Notes under the pieces: model-generated | Databases searched by the model: none | The model's input: only the letters and a program-made list of their open reading frames with translations | What the model was told of the DNA's origin: nothing | Source of the DNA: Monosiga brevicollis MX1 | Taxonomy: Eukaryota > Opisthokonta > Choanoflagellata > Craspedida > Salpingoecidae | NCBI RefSeq assembly: GCF_000002865.3 | Contig: NW_001865041.1 | Span: 855,793 to 919,792, forward strand | Reading direction: 5' to 3' | DNA: 64,000 nt | Shown: positions 43,594 through 58,500 of the stretch, piece after piece | How the letters are laid out: the number at the start of each line of letters is the position of its first letter | Numbering within the stretch: position 1 is the first letter of the stretch | Program-made: the position numbers and the translations under genes

Positions 43594-46500
43594 CATGAAG
43601 AGAAGCATGAACCACAGACCGGCGAACACCAGACTGAGCAAAGCCACAATCAGTGCCAGATAAAAGGCCTCATTTGCGTCTTCAGGGAAAGTGGAAGACA
43701 GGGACACAGTGTCACAGTAATCACGCAACAAGTCGGTCTGCTCTGTGATGCCGCTACCCATGCAGTGCCATGCCATCATACACACAGGGGGCTTGTGCAT
43801 TGCCAGCGAGTCGTGCTTGGCAATGTCGCACACACAGGCACGGTAATAAAACAGAACCTGCGCGCCCAACGGTGAGCACTCATCAGATAGCGTGGAGTTG
43901 TAAAACCAGTTACTGCAGAGTTCAATGGCATCAGCTTCCATGGTGTCGGTTTGGAAGCTGCATTCATCATCCGTACGCCAGTAAAGCGGAGCGGTCGATG
44001 GTTGGTACAGGTCAAGGGCGGTCTCTTCTGCAGGCACAACCAAAGTGGTGCAGCTTGTGCCGTGAACGGTGTACTCACTGCCCTCGAGTGCGGTGTCGTT
44101 CTGCGCCAGCACGTCAAAGCCAACAGCCAGCATGAGACCGGCTGCATACTGCTGGGTGGTCTGATACATTGTCGCCCGAGTATGACTGGTGGGGCGGAAG
44201 TAGTCCCACATCAGCAACTCGTCGATAGCGCCGTTGAGGGGCATGCTACTGTCCGTTGGCGGTGACGACGACTCTTCAAAAGCAAGAATGGGTTGCACGA
44301 CCTGTCCGATGCGCAAGGCGCCGGTGGGCGCCAAGCCACAGCCAGGCATGATGCTGGCAAACACGTCAGATTGGTTACTCAAGCCAGGGCTCGAGGTTTC
44401 AAGTTGCAGACGACCATCGACACAGCGCCATTTGATGGCCACGTGAGTCCACAGTCCCTGATAGATGGTAAGATCTGATTGGAACACGAATGCACCCCAC
44501 GTAACCGTCAGCATGTTGTCACGGCACAGCACATTGAATGATGTGCCTGTGGCCTCGTCAGTGAAAAAGGACACGAAAGCTTGATCGTGACATCCGGGCA
44601 CCAGTCGTGACTCATTGAGACGAGGAATGTAGACAGCATCCTCGCCAGCAGCGTAGACTGTGTCTTCCACAGATGCTTCACTGGTCCAGGCATCCTGAAC
44701 GTCATCCACAAGGTAGGATACGTTGGTGCGGGTGCGAACATCATCGTAAATGTCTTGCTCGCCAATCTTGACCCAAAATTCCAGACTCAGTCCATTATTT
44801 TGCTCACACGTAGTGTTGCGTGCCACGCCGCACTGGTGGAGAGTGATACTGGCCGAGAGGTTGCCGCTGACCATGAAACCACCACCGCTGACTTGCGTTG
44901 CCCCCAGGTTCTTTTGAGTCGTGGCAATGTCGTATGTTGACACAGCAAAACGCTGTGCTACGACATTGTCAATCCACGACTGCGAGAGAACGTCAATAAA
45001 GGCCACCGGCTCTTCCGTACTCACTGAGGTGGTGGTGGTTGAGGTGGTGGTAGGGACAGGGGTGGTCGCAGGGTTCGAAGCGGTCGAGGTGCCAACAGTG
45101 GAGCTGACGCCAGTGGTGTTCATGGTGCTGGGAATGGACGTGCTTGTGGCAGTGGTGGGCCCTGCTGTCGTGGTCGAAGATGCTAGGATCGCAACTGAGC
45201 AATTTGCGCCAGCAAAGCCTTCGTCGCAAATGCACTCCACACCACCTTGTTCGCGTTCTCTGCAGTAGCCATTGCCTGAGCACGCAGATGGCGAACCCGG
45301 GCAGCGAAGCTGCGAACAATCAGCCCCCTCGTATCCTGAGAAGCAGCTGCAGGTGCCATTGAGGCTGACGGAGAGGTTGGCCGTTGGTCCATCAGGTACG
45401 CACAGTCCGCGACCCGAGCACGAGCCCGGGCACGAGACATTCAGGTTGCAATCATTGCCACCCAAACCCTCATCACAAGCAGCACACATGGGACCCGTGA
45501 AGCCTTCATCACAAATGCAAGTAGGAGTGTTTCCAACCACGGTGCACTGACCGTGGCCGGCGCACTCTGTTGCATTGCTCATCGGACACACAAGAGGAAC
45601 GTCGCAGTTGACACCACCGTAGCCGGCTACGCACTCGCTGCAATTGGCACCCAAGAAGTTGGTGTCGCACAGGCATGAGGGCGTCGTGGCGCCTTCAAGC
45701 AAGACACACGAGCCATGGCTACCACATGAAACGGGGCAGCTCAATTGACTGCAGTCATTGCCACCGAAGTACGGTTCGCACTCACAATACGGCGTGCCAC
45801 CGGGGCGCGCGAGTGTGCATGTGCCAAACCCACCGCAATCTGGGGTGCCAGGACAATCCAGGAGCTGGCAGTATTGGCCTCGCCGGTTGGGCGGGCAGCC
45901 TCGCCAGTAAAACTCATTTTCCAAAACACCATCGTACGCACCGCAAAGACCACTCACGTTGCCTTGCAGCGTGTTCGAAACGGCCACAGCCACGGACAGG
46001 ACGCCCGAGTACGAAGCAGCCGTCACGTTGACATCATCGCCAGCGGTGATGATAATCTTGTGCCGGCTGCCATTGAGGTAATACCGCACGGACATCGCAT
46101 CCAGCGCAGGCACCCTCGGGTAGTCTGACTGCTCGTACGACCGCATCGAGCCTGAGAGATGCGACAGGATCAAGTCGTCGCTGCCGTCACGGGGCGATGC
46201 AACCACAACGACCTGGTTGTTATGAATTACAGAGACCTCTGACGTGGTGATGCACTGGTGATGAGCCTCGCAAGGCAAGTGGAACACCTGAACCAGCGTG
46301 TCCTCGCTGCGCATCATAGTGAAAGCACCAAGCGAGTTCATATCATAGTTGGTACCGCTGAGGGTGGTCGTGTGCGGGTCACCAAACGACACGCAAACGG
46401 CCTGGGGATGGTCCTCCTTGAGCGTTGAGAGCGCAACGGAGCAATCGGTACCAATCCAGCCAGCTGTGCAGGTGCTGCAAACGTCGTCGCCAGCCCAGCG

Positions 46501-49500
46501 GTCATCACACTCGCAAGCACCGGTTACATTGTTACAATCGCCATGACCCGAGCACGCCGTGTTGTTGACGATGCCCGGGCACGTCTGCTGACAAGAGGGC
46601 CCCCAGTGCAGATCATCACAGTAGCAGAATGCATCTCCCTCGCTATCAGCGGCTGCAACGCCGAAATAGCAGAGTTCATCGCAGTCCTCGCCAATGTAGA
46701 TGGTGGGGTAACCTTCGTTGCACAGTACACGGGCTGGCCAGTCACTCAAGCCCAGAGCCTTTTGACATGTGGTACCAAGTGCGAAAACGCTGCCCAACCC
46801 AGTAGTGGCCACGCCGCTGAGCGCGGCTTGCTGGATGCACTCAAAGCGGTAAGACGAGAAGATGGCCGGGGAAAGCGCACCACAAGCTGGACGCAAGGCA
46901 TCGATCCAATCATCGCAGCTGGCGAGGATGGCCATCTGCTCGTCGGCAGTCAGATCGCTGACCGCGACGGTAGCAGGCCAGCCGGCCACTGAAGTTACCA
47001 CTGCGCGGCGCCGGCGCCGAAGCTCGAAACGAGAGACGGTGACCCGCCGATTTTCCAGGGCGGCCAAAGAATACGAAACGGCGCCTGCCATCGGTACATC
47101 AGAGGCAACCCAAGCCAACGCCAAACGGGATGGCCCCTGCAAATGGTCGCCGTTGATACTATCAAAGGCCAGGTCATCTGTGCCCTCATCAAAACGCCAA
47201 TGACGGAGAAGTCCCGGCGCATAGCGCGGGATGTTCTCACCAAAGGTCGAGCGCACAATGGCCATACTACTAAGGCGATCCCACAAGCGGAGCTCATCCA
47301 CAACACCCACGAAAGGCATGGAGGGTGGGCGTCCAATGCCCAGGGAGCCACCGAGCCAGCGACCCAGGGCCAGGGTGCCAGACGTAAAGTCGGCGTCCAG
47401 ACCAACCCAAGCAGCCGCTGAAAACATCTCGTTACGTTCATCGATGACCCAGAGCTCGACGTAGCCGAGCTCAGCTTGGTGCACCAGAGTCAGCTGCGAC
47501 CATGCGTCATTTGCCAGCTCAATGTTTGAGTCGACAATCTCATCGCCATATGTGATGGTGAGTGTGCGTGTCTCCCACGTGCCAGCAACACAGGCTGTCA
47601 ACGTGGACCAATCTGCGATCGTGCTCTGTGGCACCAGCGTTGCAACCTTGGTACCATCGTCTGAAACGCTGTGCGATGCGACGGTAAAGGGAGTGGTAAA
47701 AGCGTCACAGCTTACGTAAACGGTTCCCAAGACCACAGGGCGCTCAAAGGCCACCATTCGCAAATTGGCACCCGAACGCACCAAGCGTGAAAAGGAGCCC
47801 TGGTCTCCATGTGATACCGTCAGGCTGAGCTGGTCGGCAATGGAGAGGATGACACCTCCCAATGCCCGTGGCTTGACCATCAGATCAAGGGCAAATTGGG
47901 TAGTCACGTGCACGTCGAGGGGCCCACTTACCGACGAGTCATTAAGGAAGACAGCTGCACCAGCGGTGTTGTTGACACCTGCCACAGACAGTCGATAGCT
48001 TGACTCGTAGTATTCCAGGACCGTGTTCAAAGTCTGATTGTGCCAAGCCACCACGGCCGCCTCGGTACAAGCACCGAAAAGACCGTATGAGACACGGCAA
48101 GCCGTGGGCAAGGCTGCCGGGCCTGTTGGGGAAGTGGTGGTGGAGGTTGAAGTGGTGCTGGTTGTGCTGGTTGTGCTAGTCGTGCTTGTGGAGCTTGTGG
48201 AGGTGCTTGTGGTGGTGTTGGTCTGGTTCGTTGCCGTTGTCGAAGTTGCGATCGACGACGAAGTAGAACCAGTCATTGCGCCCGAAGGCATGGCAGTGGA
48301 AAGACTGGAACCGGTGCTGGCACTGGTTGAGGAGACCATGGCGTCAGCAGCCGTCATGCGCAACGAAAGACCAGCATCACCATTCTCACTCACAACTGCA
48401 TTAAGGCCGAAAGCAGGAATGGCCACGTTGGCACTTTGGTCGTTCAACAAGGTGAGAACCATGTCAAACGGCCAAGCACTAACCACACGGCCAACGCCGT
48501 GCAAGCCCAGCATTGAGGTGCCAGTTTGGCCTTCGACCTCCACACGCACTGTACTCACCGTGCTGACATCAAACGTCACAGTCACGTTGCCCACAGCAAA
48601 GCGGACGCGGTCGACACAAGACAGGCGGCCGTCAAAGCATGCCAGCAACACAGCTGTCACTCGGACTTCAATGTCCGGCACGGCATACAGTAGATATTCG
48701 CCGCGCAGGTCAAAGGAGAAGCGAGTGCCAGAGAATGGAGAGATGATACCGGCTGCCTCGAGAGCCGCTTCGTTGCTCGCACCACCACTCATCATGGCAA
48801 ACTCGCACTCATCACCCATCCATCCCTCGGCGCAGGCGTTGCAATCGACGCCAGAGAAGCGAGCGTCACACACGCACACACCGTTAGATCCGCAACGCCC
48901 GTGGTCGCTGCATGGGTTTGAAGCACCACCCGGACAAACGGAGCGGCAAGCCGCGCCATAATAGCCGTTGTCGCAAGCACAGACGCTGGGATTGGCATCG
49001 TCAGCGTTGCCGTTATAGCACTCGACATCACAAGATGGCCCAATCCACATGGGAAAGTCAAACTCAGGGAAGTCGTTGCAGTACGCTTGCAGAGGCCACT
49101 GCGAAAGCGATAAGACGGTCTCGCAAAAGTCAGCAAAGGCAAGGATGGCCGACCGTGAAGCCGACACGTCGCCACTGACAGCAACCTCATCCAAGCACGC
49201 GGCATAGAAGTACTCGATCGTGGTTGACTCGAGCAGGGCACAGAGGCTGGTAGAGCTCTGAATGAAACGGCTGCAAACGTCAATCGCGGCAGCCTCCTCT
49301 TCATCCGAGCCAAAAGACAGCTCTGAGCTACTCGAGGATGTTAGGTCCTCGATGTCAGTGTACGTTAAGAGCCAGTATGGGCTGGGCAGCGGAGGTACCG
49401 CCATAATCAGGTCCATGCCAACGGGGCCCAGATCACGGACCGTATCGCCCTCACCATCGTCAAACTTGTAAAGCAGCTTGAGGTTTTGTGCCGAGGGCTG

Positions 49501-52500
49501 CACGTTGCGCCGGAAGTTCTGCTGGATGGTCGAAGCGTCGAAAGGAGTCTGGGCTCGCTCGAAGATCCTGAACTCATCCACGCAACCCCAGTAGGGACGT
49601 GCATCATCAGGAATTTCAAAGCTTGCCGGACCCACGGCCCACTCACCCAGAGACATGAGGCCCCCTGAATTGAAGATGGTATCTGTCGACTCGAAGCGAA
49701 CAAACTGTTGCTGTAGCTCACCTTCTGGGGTAAACAGGTAGAACTGGACAATGTTCTGCAAACGAGACCAGACAAGCACGACATGATTCCACTCCTCCAG
49801 AACCATGGTGAAGTTGGTTGCACGTCGCTCATCGCCATATGCCAACGTCACAGGCTGGGTGTTCAATACGGCGAAGGTTTGGCCGTTTCGGGGCGGATTG
49901 GCTACGGGCTCCAGCAAACTTTCCTGAGGACGAGGTTCGCACATGTCAAAATCTAGGCGGTTTGAGGTAGCGTTTCTCGGCGCGTTGGTGTACACATAAG
50001 AGAAAACAGTGCCGCCATAGGCCAACGGCTTCGCCAAAAACTCAATCATAACAAAGTTAGACTCAAGCATTCCCGAGGGCACGAGACCGGATGCTGCCGC
50101 CCCCGCTTGTCGGAAGCACAGGGCATAGCCGTTGGTTACGTTTGTCACATCACCATCCTTCCAGGGATCATCGTCTTCGCCAGTGGGATCATCTCCGTCG
50201 TCATCGGGATCGGCACAGCTTGAGCCGTTGCCGCCGCAAACGCCGCAACTGTCCACCACCGAAGAGAAGGTGACACCGTTGGTACGGCAAAGCTGCTCGT
50301 AACCCGCCACGACTGTACAGGCGCATCCCGCGCCGCACTGGCTGTGCGCCAGGTGGCAGCGCTCGAGGAAAGCGTCAACGTCCAGGTTCGACAGGGCACG
50401 GCAAGAGTTGTAACGTGCATCGAGCAGATCCTCACAAAGCGTGTCGTTACCAACCGCCCGAGGCTGCTCGTCACAGGTATCAGAAGTGATATAGCCCTCG
50501 TTCTCTGCAGGCACGAACGTCATGGCGTGTGCGCTCGTGACGGTCACATTGCTCGTTGCTTGCGCCCATGCCTCATATGAATCTTGCATGTCACCACAGA
50601 GGCCACAGATCTCTCCGGCAAAATAGCGCGGGGCGTCAATGCGGAGAACGCGGCCATACGTATAAGCAATAGTGATACCCTGGGAGGCTGAGCTAAAGGT
50701 AACGACTTGCGAGGCACTGGTAATCGTCCAGTTGCTCGCCAGAGTGCGCGGCAGCGACGATTGCACAACGCCATCCACACGCACCGTCCCTGCCACGGTG
50801 ACGGTGGCGGTCGCATCGCCAATCACAACCGTGAGGCTGTTCAGTGCCGTGTAGCCAGCAGCATCACGCAAAGTAAAATGACCGTAGACTTGCACGTCGG
50901 CGGTAAAGCATTCGGTACCATCAGCAAAAAGCAGCATGGTGCCAGAAACACACGCCTGCATGTCCAGACCAGAAAAGGTGCGCGAAAAACCTCCATACAC
51001 GGTGCAGCTGGCCAGGTCATCCTCGTCGTCTTCTTGACAGAGTGAGCCATCGCCACCACACTCACCACATTCATCAATGATAGAAGTGCCTACAGCGGCG
51101 GCGAGGGGCTGACACAAGTCCTCATACCAGCCCACGGTTGTACCGCAGATTTGTCGACTATTCAAAGCCTGAGCCATAGCATCGTCACAGTACATGGCAA
51201 TGCACGCCTCAAAGAGGGATGTGCGGTTTGCAGAAAGGCGCGACAAGCACGTGTCATAACTCGATGCATTCAGTATGACGCCACACGCCTCGGTAGCCTC
51301 AGCTTCACGGTCAACACTTGTGCAGACCGACGAAGAAGGTTGCTGCGGTGTGCACGAAGATGCACCCTCGTGAGGCATCGTGTACGTCAGCAGGGCTGAG
51401 TATGGGATTGCACCCTTGGCATTGCAAACGCCGCACTTGAGGTTTGATTCGACGTGGAAGGAGTTGTCTGACGTCGCCACGATGCGGAAGGCATTGTAGA
51501 GGTGCTCAATCACTGTGGCACCATTCAGCTTATAGATGCTATACAAGCCCAATGTTGTGCTGGCGGGCACAGTGGTGCCGTTGAGTGTGAGTACACCGTC
51601 GGCAAGAATCAGGGTACCCACACCGATTAGTCGCACCCGCAGTGCATTGTTCAACAGGCTGACGCGCGCTGAACCAGAGCCTTGTGCACTACATGCCTCG
51701 TGCAAAACGAGCTCGCAATCACCATCTGGTAGAAGTCCTGAGCTGCCTGATGCAAGCTGCAACACGTTACCACCCAGCACCGAGCAAGTCGTAGCCGGTG
51801 GAGCACGACAGTTGGCGCTGCAGCGGGCGCAATCACCCAGAATGCTGGTGGTGATTGGCCAGCCGTGATCGACACACGTGCGCTCAAAACTACTTACGAC
51901 GCCGCAAGCCGTGTTATTGAGCTCCACCGATGTCTCGGAACGAGCCAACCCCCGGCAGACGGCACGCATGCACTGGTCATAGAACCCAGGCGCATCCACA
52001 TCATCACGGCACGATGCATACACATCCGAGGTGATGAGCGGTGCACAGAGTGACTGCGCAGCGTGGTAAGCATCGGGATCTGTGCCACAGACGTCAGGAA
52101 GCGTGGCGTTGGTAAAGTTAGAGGCGCAATCCGACGTGTTGCGGAGTGAGTCGAGGTAGCGGTTGGCCTGCAATTCGGGCATTGTGCATGCACCCATATC
52201 CAACGCCACCCACGAAGTTGCATTGATGCTAAGCGGGCTCAGCTGAAGTGTCACGCCCCCGTTGAGGCGGTCAAGCACCACCGTCGCGGAGAGCAGCTCA
52301 AAGCTTTGCGAGGTGGCATTCAAAATTGCCAGATTCCCCTCGCGCGTGATGCGGTAAACCAAGTCAGAGCCCAGGCCTTCTTGAATGTGTACGGTCACCT
52401 CACAGTTGTTCTCCGACACGCAGGCCGACAAATCTAGCCAGATGCGCAGGCCCGCTGTGTTGACCAGCGGTAGCTGGCAGATGCCGAAGACGTCGATAAA

Positions 52501-55500
52501 TTGGCTGCGATTGGTGAACATAATGCCTTGCGAATACACCAGGCAAGTGGTTGGGCTGCTGTCGCCACTCAAGCAACGATCATCGCCATCAATAACGAGG
52601 CCACAACCACTACCAACACACAAGTCTTCACGCGAGCGCACGACGGCAATTGCCTCATCCCGGTCGGAAGTGCACATGAAGTAGTTACAGGCGTAAAAGC
52701 CAAAGTCCGTGTAACTTGGGCACGCTTCAAGGCTCAAAGGGTCACCCAGGGTGTAACACAGCGCGTGTTCGTCGCAAGGGCGCGGCACAGCCACGGTTGG
52801 CGTGCAAGTATGGCCCATCGTGCCAATGAACGCAGATGAGGGCACGGGCTGGTCACTACAGATGCCGCTTTGAACTGTCGCCAACGACTTGACTGTGACG
52901 CCGCCATGTCTTGTGACGACAAGCTCAAGGTCCAGCTTGACAGCTACGATGGTGACGTAGTTAAGGCCAGCACGCACCGTCACATCCGCGGCACGATACA
53001 CACCCGACATGAGCACACCATTCACGGCAAAGGACATATTTGGGTACACTACGAGTAGAAGGTCGGCATAGCGCAAATGCAGTGACCGCGAAGCAGCTTC
53101 TGTCCAAACAGCATAGCCGAAAGCCGCATCGGCCAGCAAGACCTGTTGGCAGGCAGTACCAACGCGTTGTCGCGCGCCGGTGAAGGTTTGGACAACCTCA
53201 AAGCCAGCCAGGAAACACGAGGTGCGATCATCCGCGCAAGTTGACCCGTCGCCAAAAGGCACACCGCAGCGATCTTCCACATATGAGACGTTGCACTGCT
53301 CCAAATAAGCACTAATGGCTGGGATGGCAACTTCAATGGTCTCGATTGTCCACTCGGGCTGCGCATTGCGACACACCCAGTCACGACACAGGTCAACATA
53401 AGGTGCAACATCGATCAAGTCATGGCACGGACCCAAGAGACGCACGTCCATCAAAATATCATTGCAGTAGGCCGTTGCTAACGCACGCGTTGCGTTGGTG
53501 CAGGTGACGACGGACGCGTTGGCATTGCAAGGACCAACAGCGCTGGCAAGGGTATTGCTGACAACCTGTGCAGCCGAAGCGCGGCGGCGAGTGCCACACA
53601 CTCCAGTGACATTGTTGACAAAGGTTGCATTGCCAGCGCGGATGGTCATGGTGGTACCACTCCACTCCAGTTCAAGGCTGTCATCGCTCCAAGTCAGAAG
53701 TGTCACGTGTGGCCGGGTGAAAAGGCGATGCGCCCCGGCTCCGAGAATGGTGATGTCACCGAGGCTTACGCTGTGGCCTGTGGTTGGAGCAAGCTGACCC
53801 ACGGCAAAGCTGAGGAGATTCTCATCCAAGCTCGTGTCACGAACCATGATGGTATTTGGACGCATCAGTTCCACGGTCGCCTGGTCAGTGGCAATGAGGA
53901 CATAGGAACAGTTGCCAGCCAAGGGCGCGCGCGCTGCATCAAAGCGAAGCACATCTGTGGTATCATACAAAGTGCAGCTGGTATCGAATGTGCCTTGGAC
54001 ATCACAGCTCGAACCGTCACCAAAGCACACGCCACAGCGGTCGCGGTGATGACTATTGATGGTCGGGCAGCGGTCCTGCTGCATGTCGTACAACTCACAA
54101 AGTACAGCCTCAAGTGCCCCGACAAGGGTTTCTTGAGCCTGCAAACGATCACAGACGCGCTCGTGGCAATAGGTGTACAGAAGTGAGGTATCATCATGGG
54201 ACGAGCAGTTGGGCAGTTGTGCGATCGCCAGTGCGCACTGGCGCGACACGTCATCAGCGTGCGAGATAGGGCACGATGCAGGCGGCTCAGTCACCAATTG
54301 ACACTCATCGGTCGGGAGGACGAGGTGTTTTTCGGCATAGCGGCGGGCATCGGCCACAGAGTATGGCGCGAGGTCATCATTGGCGTTGCCGTTGATGTTA
54401 GCACCGCACAGACCGCACACGCGACTATCCCACGATCCTGCCACGCGGACAAGCACTGCCTCATTCACCCCAATGTGCACAGTCACATTCATGAGCTGGT
54501 CGACCAGGGAGGCACCGGAGCCATCGCTGGCCACGTAAACTCGAACTGACACACCATCCGGGTTATAATCATCTCGGGAATTGGCAGCAAGCCCGCCTGC
54601 GGTAAAGTCCAGGGTATAGTCGAGTGCCAGAGATTGGTAACTGATCACGGGCTCGCCCGTGAGTGCATCCAAGGACATGGCGACAACAAATCCATCACCC
54701 CCGCAATCTTGCGTCAGTACCACGGGGCAGGTGGGGCGCAACCGATACAAGAGGTCGTCAAATGTGGTGAAGTACGCCCCACCCTCAAACCGACATGTGG
54801 CCTCATCACCCACATCGCAGCTTGCGCTTGGGCAAGCGCCACAAGGTTGCTCGACGTAGTCGATATCCACCAAAGCTTGCCGGCAGGCGACTTGGTATGC
54901 CTCAAGTGAGGAGCAAGCGCACTGCGTATCGGCCAGACAGTTACACACAGACTGATAGCACGCGTCATAGAAGGGGGCTGGGTCAACGACATCAAAGCAG
55001 TCGGCAAAGATGCCCGAAGCATTTTGGAGCTCGCTACACGCACTTGCGGCCTGAGGTGGGAGTGAGTTGGGGAAGACCACACAGTTGTCCTCAGGCTCAC
55101 GCGTTGCATCGCAGCTGTTGAGGTCACGCCATTGTAGTCCATATGCCCACGCCAAATCGCGCGTCGACACAGCCTCGTCTTGCAAACCGTCACCGTTGCC
55201 GCAGAGGCCTTGAACCCGGCCGCCATAGTCAGCCGCAATGGTGACCACGAGCGAGCTACGATAGTTCCAGCTGACACGAACCATACCGTGGAACAAGCGT
55301 GCCTCGAAGCCAGCTGGCACCGCTCTGAACGAATCAGCACCAAGATTCAGCGCGTACGTCGAAGTCGAGCCGAAAGTCAAGCGACCGGTGCTTGCTGAAA
55401 CACTGACGCTGCCAAAGCGCGAGCTTGTGATGGTGACGGCGCTCAAACACAGGGCTTCAGAATTGAATGAACACACGCCTGCTTGGAACCACACGGCGAA

Positions 55501-58500
55501 ATCACCCAAGGCCTGCCCCGGTAGAGCTAGTGCTGTACTAAAGTTGCTTGCTGCCAGCTGATAGCGGCAGTTTCCGTAAAAGTCAAACGTCTGGTCGTCA
55601 AAAGTGACAATGCCCAGGTGACCAACGGCACGGCAAGTCAAAGTCGGGTCCGAATCAGTGTAGCCACACGATGTGCCATTGCCACCACACACGCCGCAAC
55701 GATCAAGAGCGTCGGACGCCGGCAAGGCAGGGCACAAGGTACCCTGCAGCCGGGCAGCGAAGCATCGCGTCTCATTAGCGACAGGGCCATCCAGTAGATC
55801 ATTCAGCACGGTTAGATTGGTTACGACCGAGCCGTGAATGTTTGTAATCTCGTCACACACATACTGGACGCAGGCAGCAAAGAGGCGATGTGCCTCGGAG
55901 CACTGGGAAGTTGTGGAAGTACGAGCATACACGCCACATTGACTCAGCTCAGGCTCCGCCATCAGCGTGTCAGAGCAGAACGAGCTACCATTGGTGATCG
56001 GACAAGCAGGATAGATTGTTGTAGCGGTGCCACTCTCAAGTGTGACGGTGCTAGGTACGGTGGCTGGCGCACCCGAACCACAGATGCCGTCGGCGGCCGA
56101 CAGAGCTGCTGAGGCATACACGTCGAGCCATGCTTCCCGCGCGACCAAACGGACGTCCGCACCGACGTCCAGGCGAAGGCCGTCTTCGCGCTCATCCGCA
56201 TAGAGGACAAATCCTGAAGCATCGCGTTGCATCCAAGGGAAACTGGTGATCAGAGCACCGTTCCAGCGCAAATGGCCACCCATTGTCAGTTGAACCAGGT
56301 CACCCGAGGGCGTGCGAACAGCTGCAGTACCGGACTGCCCCGCCATACCCAAGACATAGCCAGACGTGCCAAGCAGCGTGTAGCCACAACCCGTCGTCAG
56401 CATTTGCGCCAGGTCATCGTCGACGAAAACATACGAGCCGTTGACCACTGAGCAGACGGCATTCAGAGAACGCCGATCCTGTGAGCAGCGCTGCACGGCG
56501 GGCTGGAAGGTCGTGATCCCGGCGCTTTCGCAGGCACCACTGAGCAAGTGCAAGCTGGGTAGGCAGGACACCGCATCGGCGCCCGCCTGGCAGCGTTCCA
56601 AGATGCAACGGGACTCCACCGTAGCCCACAGACTGCTGCCAACGGCAACTTCACAAGTGGCATAGGCGGCCATTTCAGTTGCACAAGAGGTTTGCGCGGC
56701 CGTTCGGGCGCTAGTTGAGGGGCAAGTAACGCTGGCCGCATCGCAGGCACCGGTCGACACGCTGAAGATGCCAGTGGCAAGAGGCAAAGTGCTTCGGCCG
56801 GAACACAAGCCACACCAACCGTCACTCTGGCCCGAGCCGTGCGCAACAACATCAACGTTCATCGTGGCCAGGTCTACGTCGAGACGCAAGCCAGCCACCG
56901 ACACGACTAAGGATGAGCCGCTTTGGAAAAAGTCGAGCTCAGCGGACATGAGCGACGTATTATATGCCTTAATGGTTGCCCCTCGGTTCAAGAGGTAGCC
57001 ATCCGAGCGGAATTCGTACAAGGTGCCAAGGGGCGTTCGGACGGCGAGCGCCGGTGCACACAGTCCGTTCGAGCAGGAATGCTGACGCACATAAACACCC
57101 AATCCAGTGACGCCACAATCCGTCACGACGGCGTAGTCACATGAAGCCGAATGTACGGCCACTGTGGTCGCAAATGTCTGATGGAGAGCGCCATACACGC
57201 GGCACTGGTCGTCGCTTGCGCAAGAACCACCAGCATCAGGTGCACCCAGGCATTCACCACACTCATTCACCACGGCAACGTCAGGCAACCCGCAGCGCGC
57301 GGCAACTTCTCTGAGCAGAGCACAGAGCTGAGTGCTGCTGGCACCCAAGGCACGAGCAGCATAGCACTCGTTCTGGCTCAGGGTCAAGTCGATGTCCGTG
57401 CGGCAAAGAGCGAGCGGGAAGCGGTCTGGTGCAATGTAGTCACACACATCTGACGTACACGATGCATTCGCCTCGCAATCGCGGCGCTCAATTGTATCCT
57501 CGCAATCTTGATGGGTTGCAATCAAGGAACTGACCGCCAAATCATCCACGACTGGGGCCTGGAGCATGACGCAGACGTCGAGAGCACACGCACTGGCGCA
57601 TGGCTCTGTTGAGAGGCCGCAGCGTTGGTATGCTTGCGTGAGCAAGTTGCTCGGGCAGGCCACATCTTCGCCATGGGTGGCATTTTGATGCACGGCACGC
57701 CACTCCTCGCAAGTCATGCCGTTGGGATACAAAAAGGCCGACTCGTTGCAAGGAGGCACGGTCAGAGGTTCTTGACTGCGACACAGGCCTGAGCTGGCCA
57801 GGAAGGGCAGCGCAGTGGCTACGTAAACATTCAGGTAGAAGCTCTCGATGCGTACGTCAACATAAGTAGAGTTGTCCAGCAAACGCAAACGAGCTCGCGC
57901 TGATGTCAGGTCCACTATGCCGCCCACGGCCGTTGTGGGCATGCCAACTACGATCTGGCCGTTGACGGTGACAACGGCGTCACCAGCGGCGTACAAGGCG
58001 AGGGTCTCGCCCGTGCCGGTGTGCCGGATAGCCAACGCCGAGTTGACGCTTGCTTCTCCACTTGCTTCCAGACGGGTTTGAAGCTCAAGCTCGCCAATGC
58101 GCAGCAGAGTGTACTCACCAACACCGTAAAAGTCGAAGGTCTTCTGGGAAAATGTGATGTAATGTGGATCACCCCAGCTCGTGCACATGGGGTTTGAGGC
58201 CATGAAGCGATCAAAGGCATCGTCACCCACTGGATCACGCGACGGGCTCGGCGGGTCAGTATAGTTCTCCCATTTCTTGCGCTCTTCGTCCTGCTCAAGG
58301 TTATAGGCGCACCACGCAATGTCATCAGCAGCGCAAACATCCGCGATGCAGGCAGCAACGCTCGCTGCCGAGTCCAACTCGGCGCAGCACTCTTCAGCTT
58401 GGGCTTGTAGTGTGCTGTTGGTGCACTCGTCACTGAGCACGGGCTGCGGGTCCGGGTTGCGCTCTTCGTAAGTGAGGTTGCGATACACAAACCGCGAGTC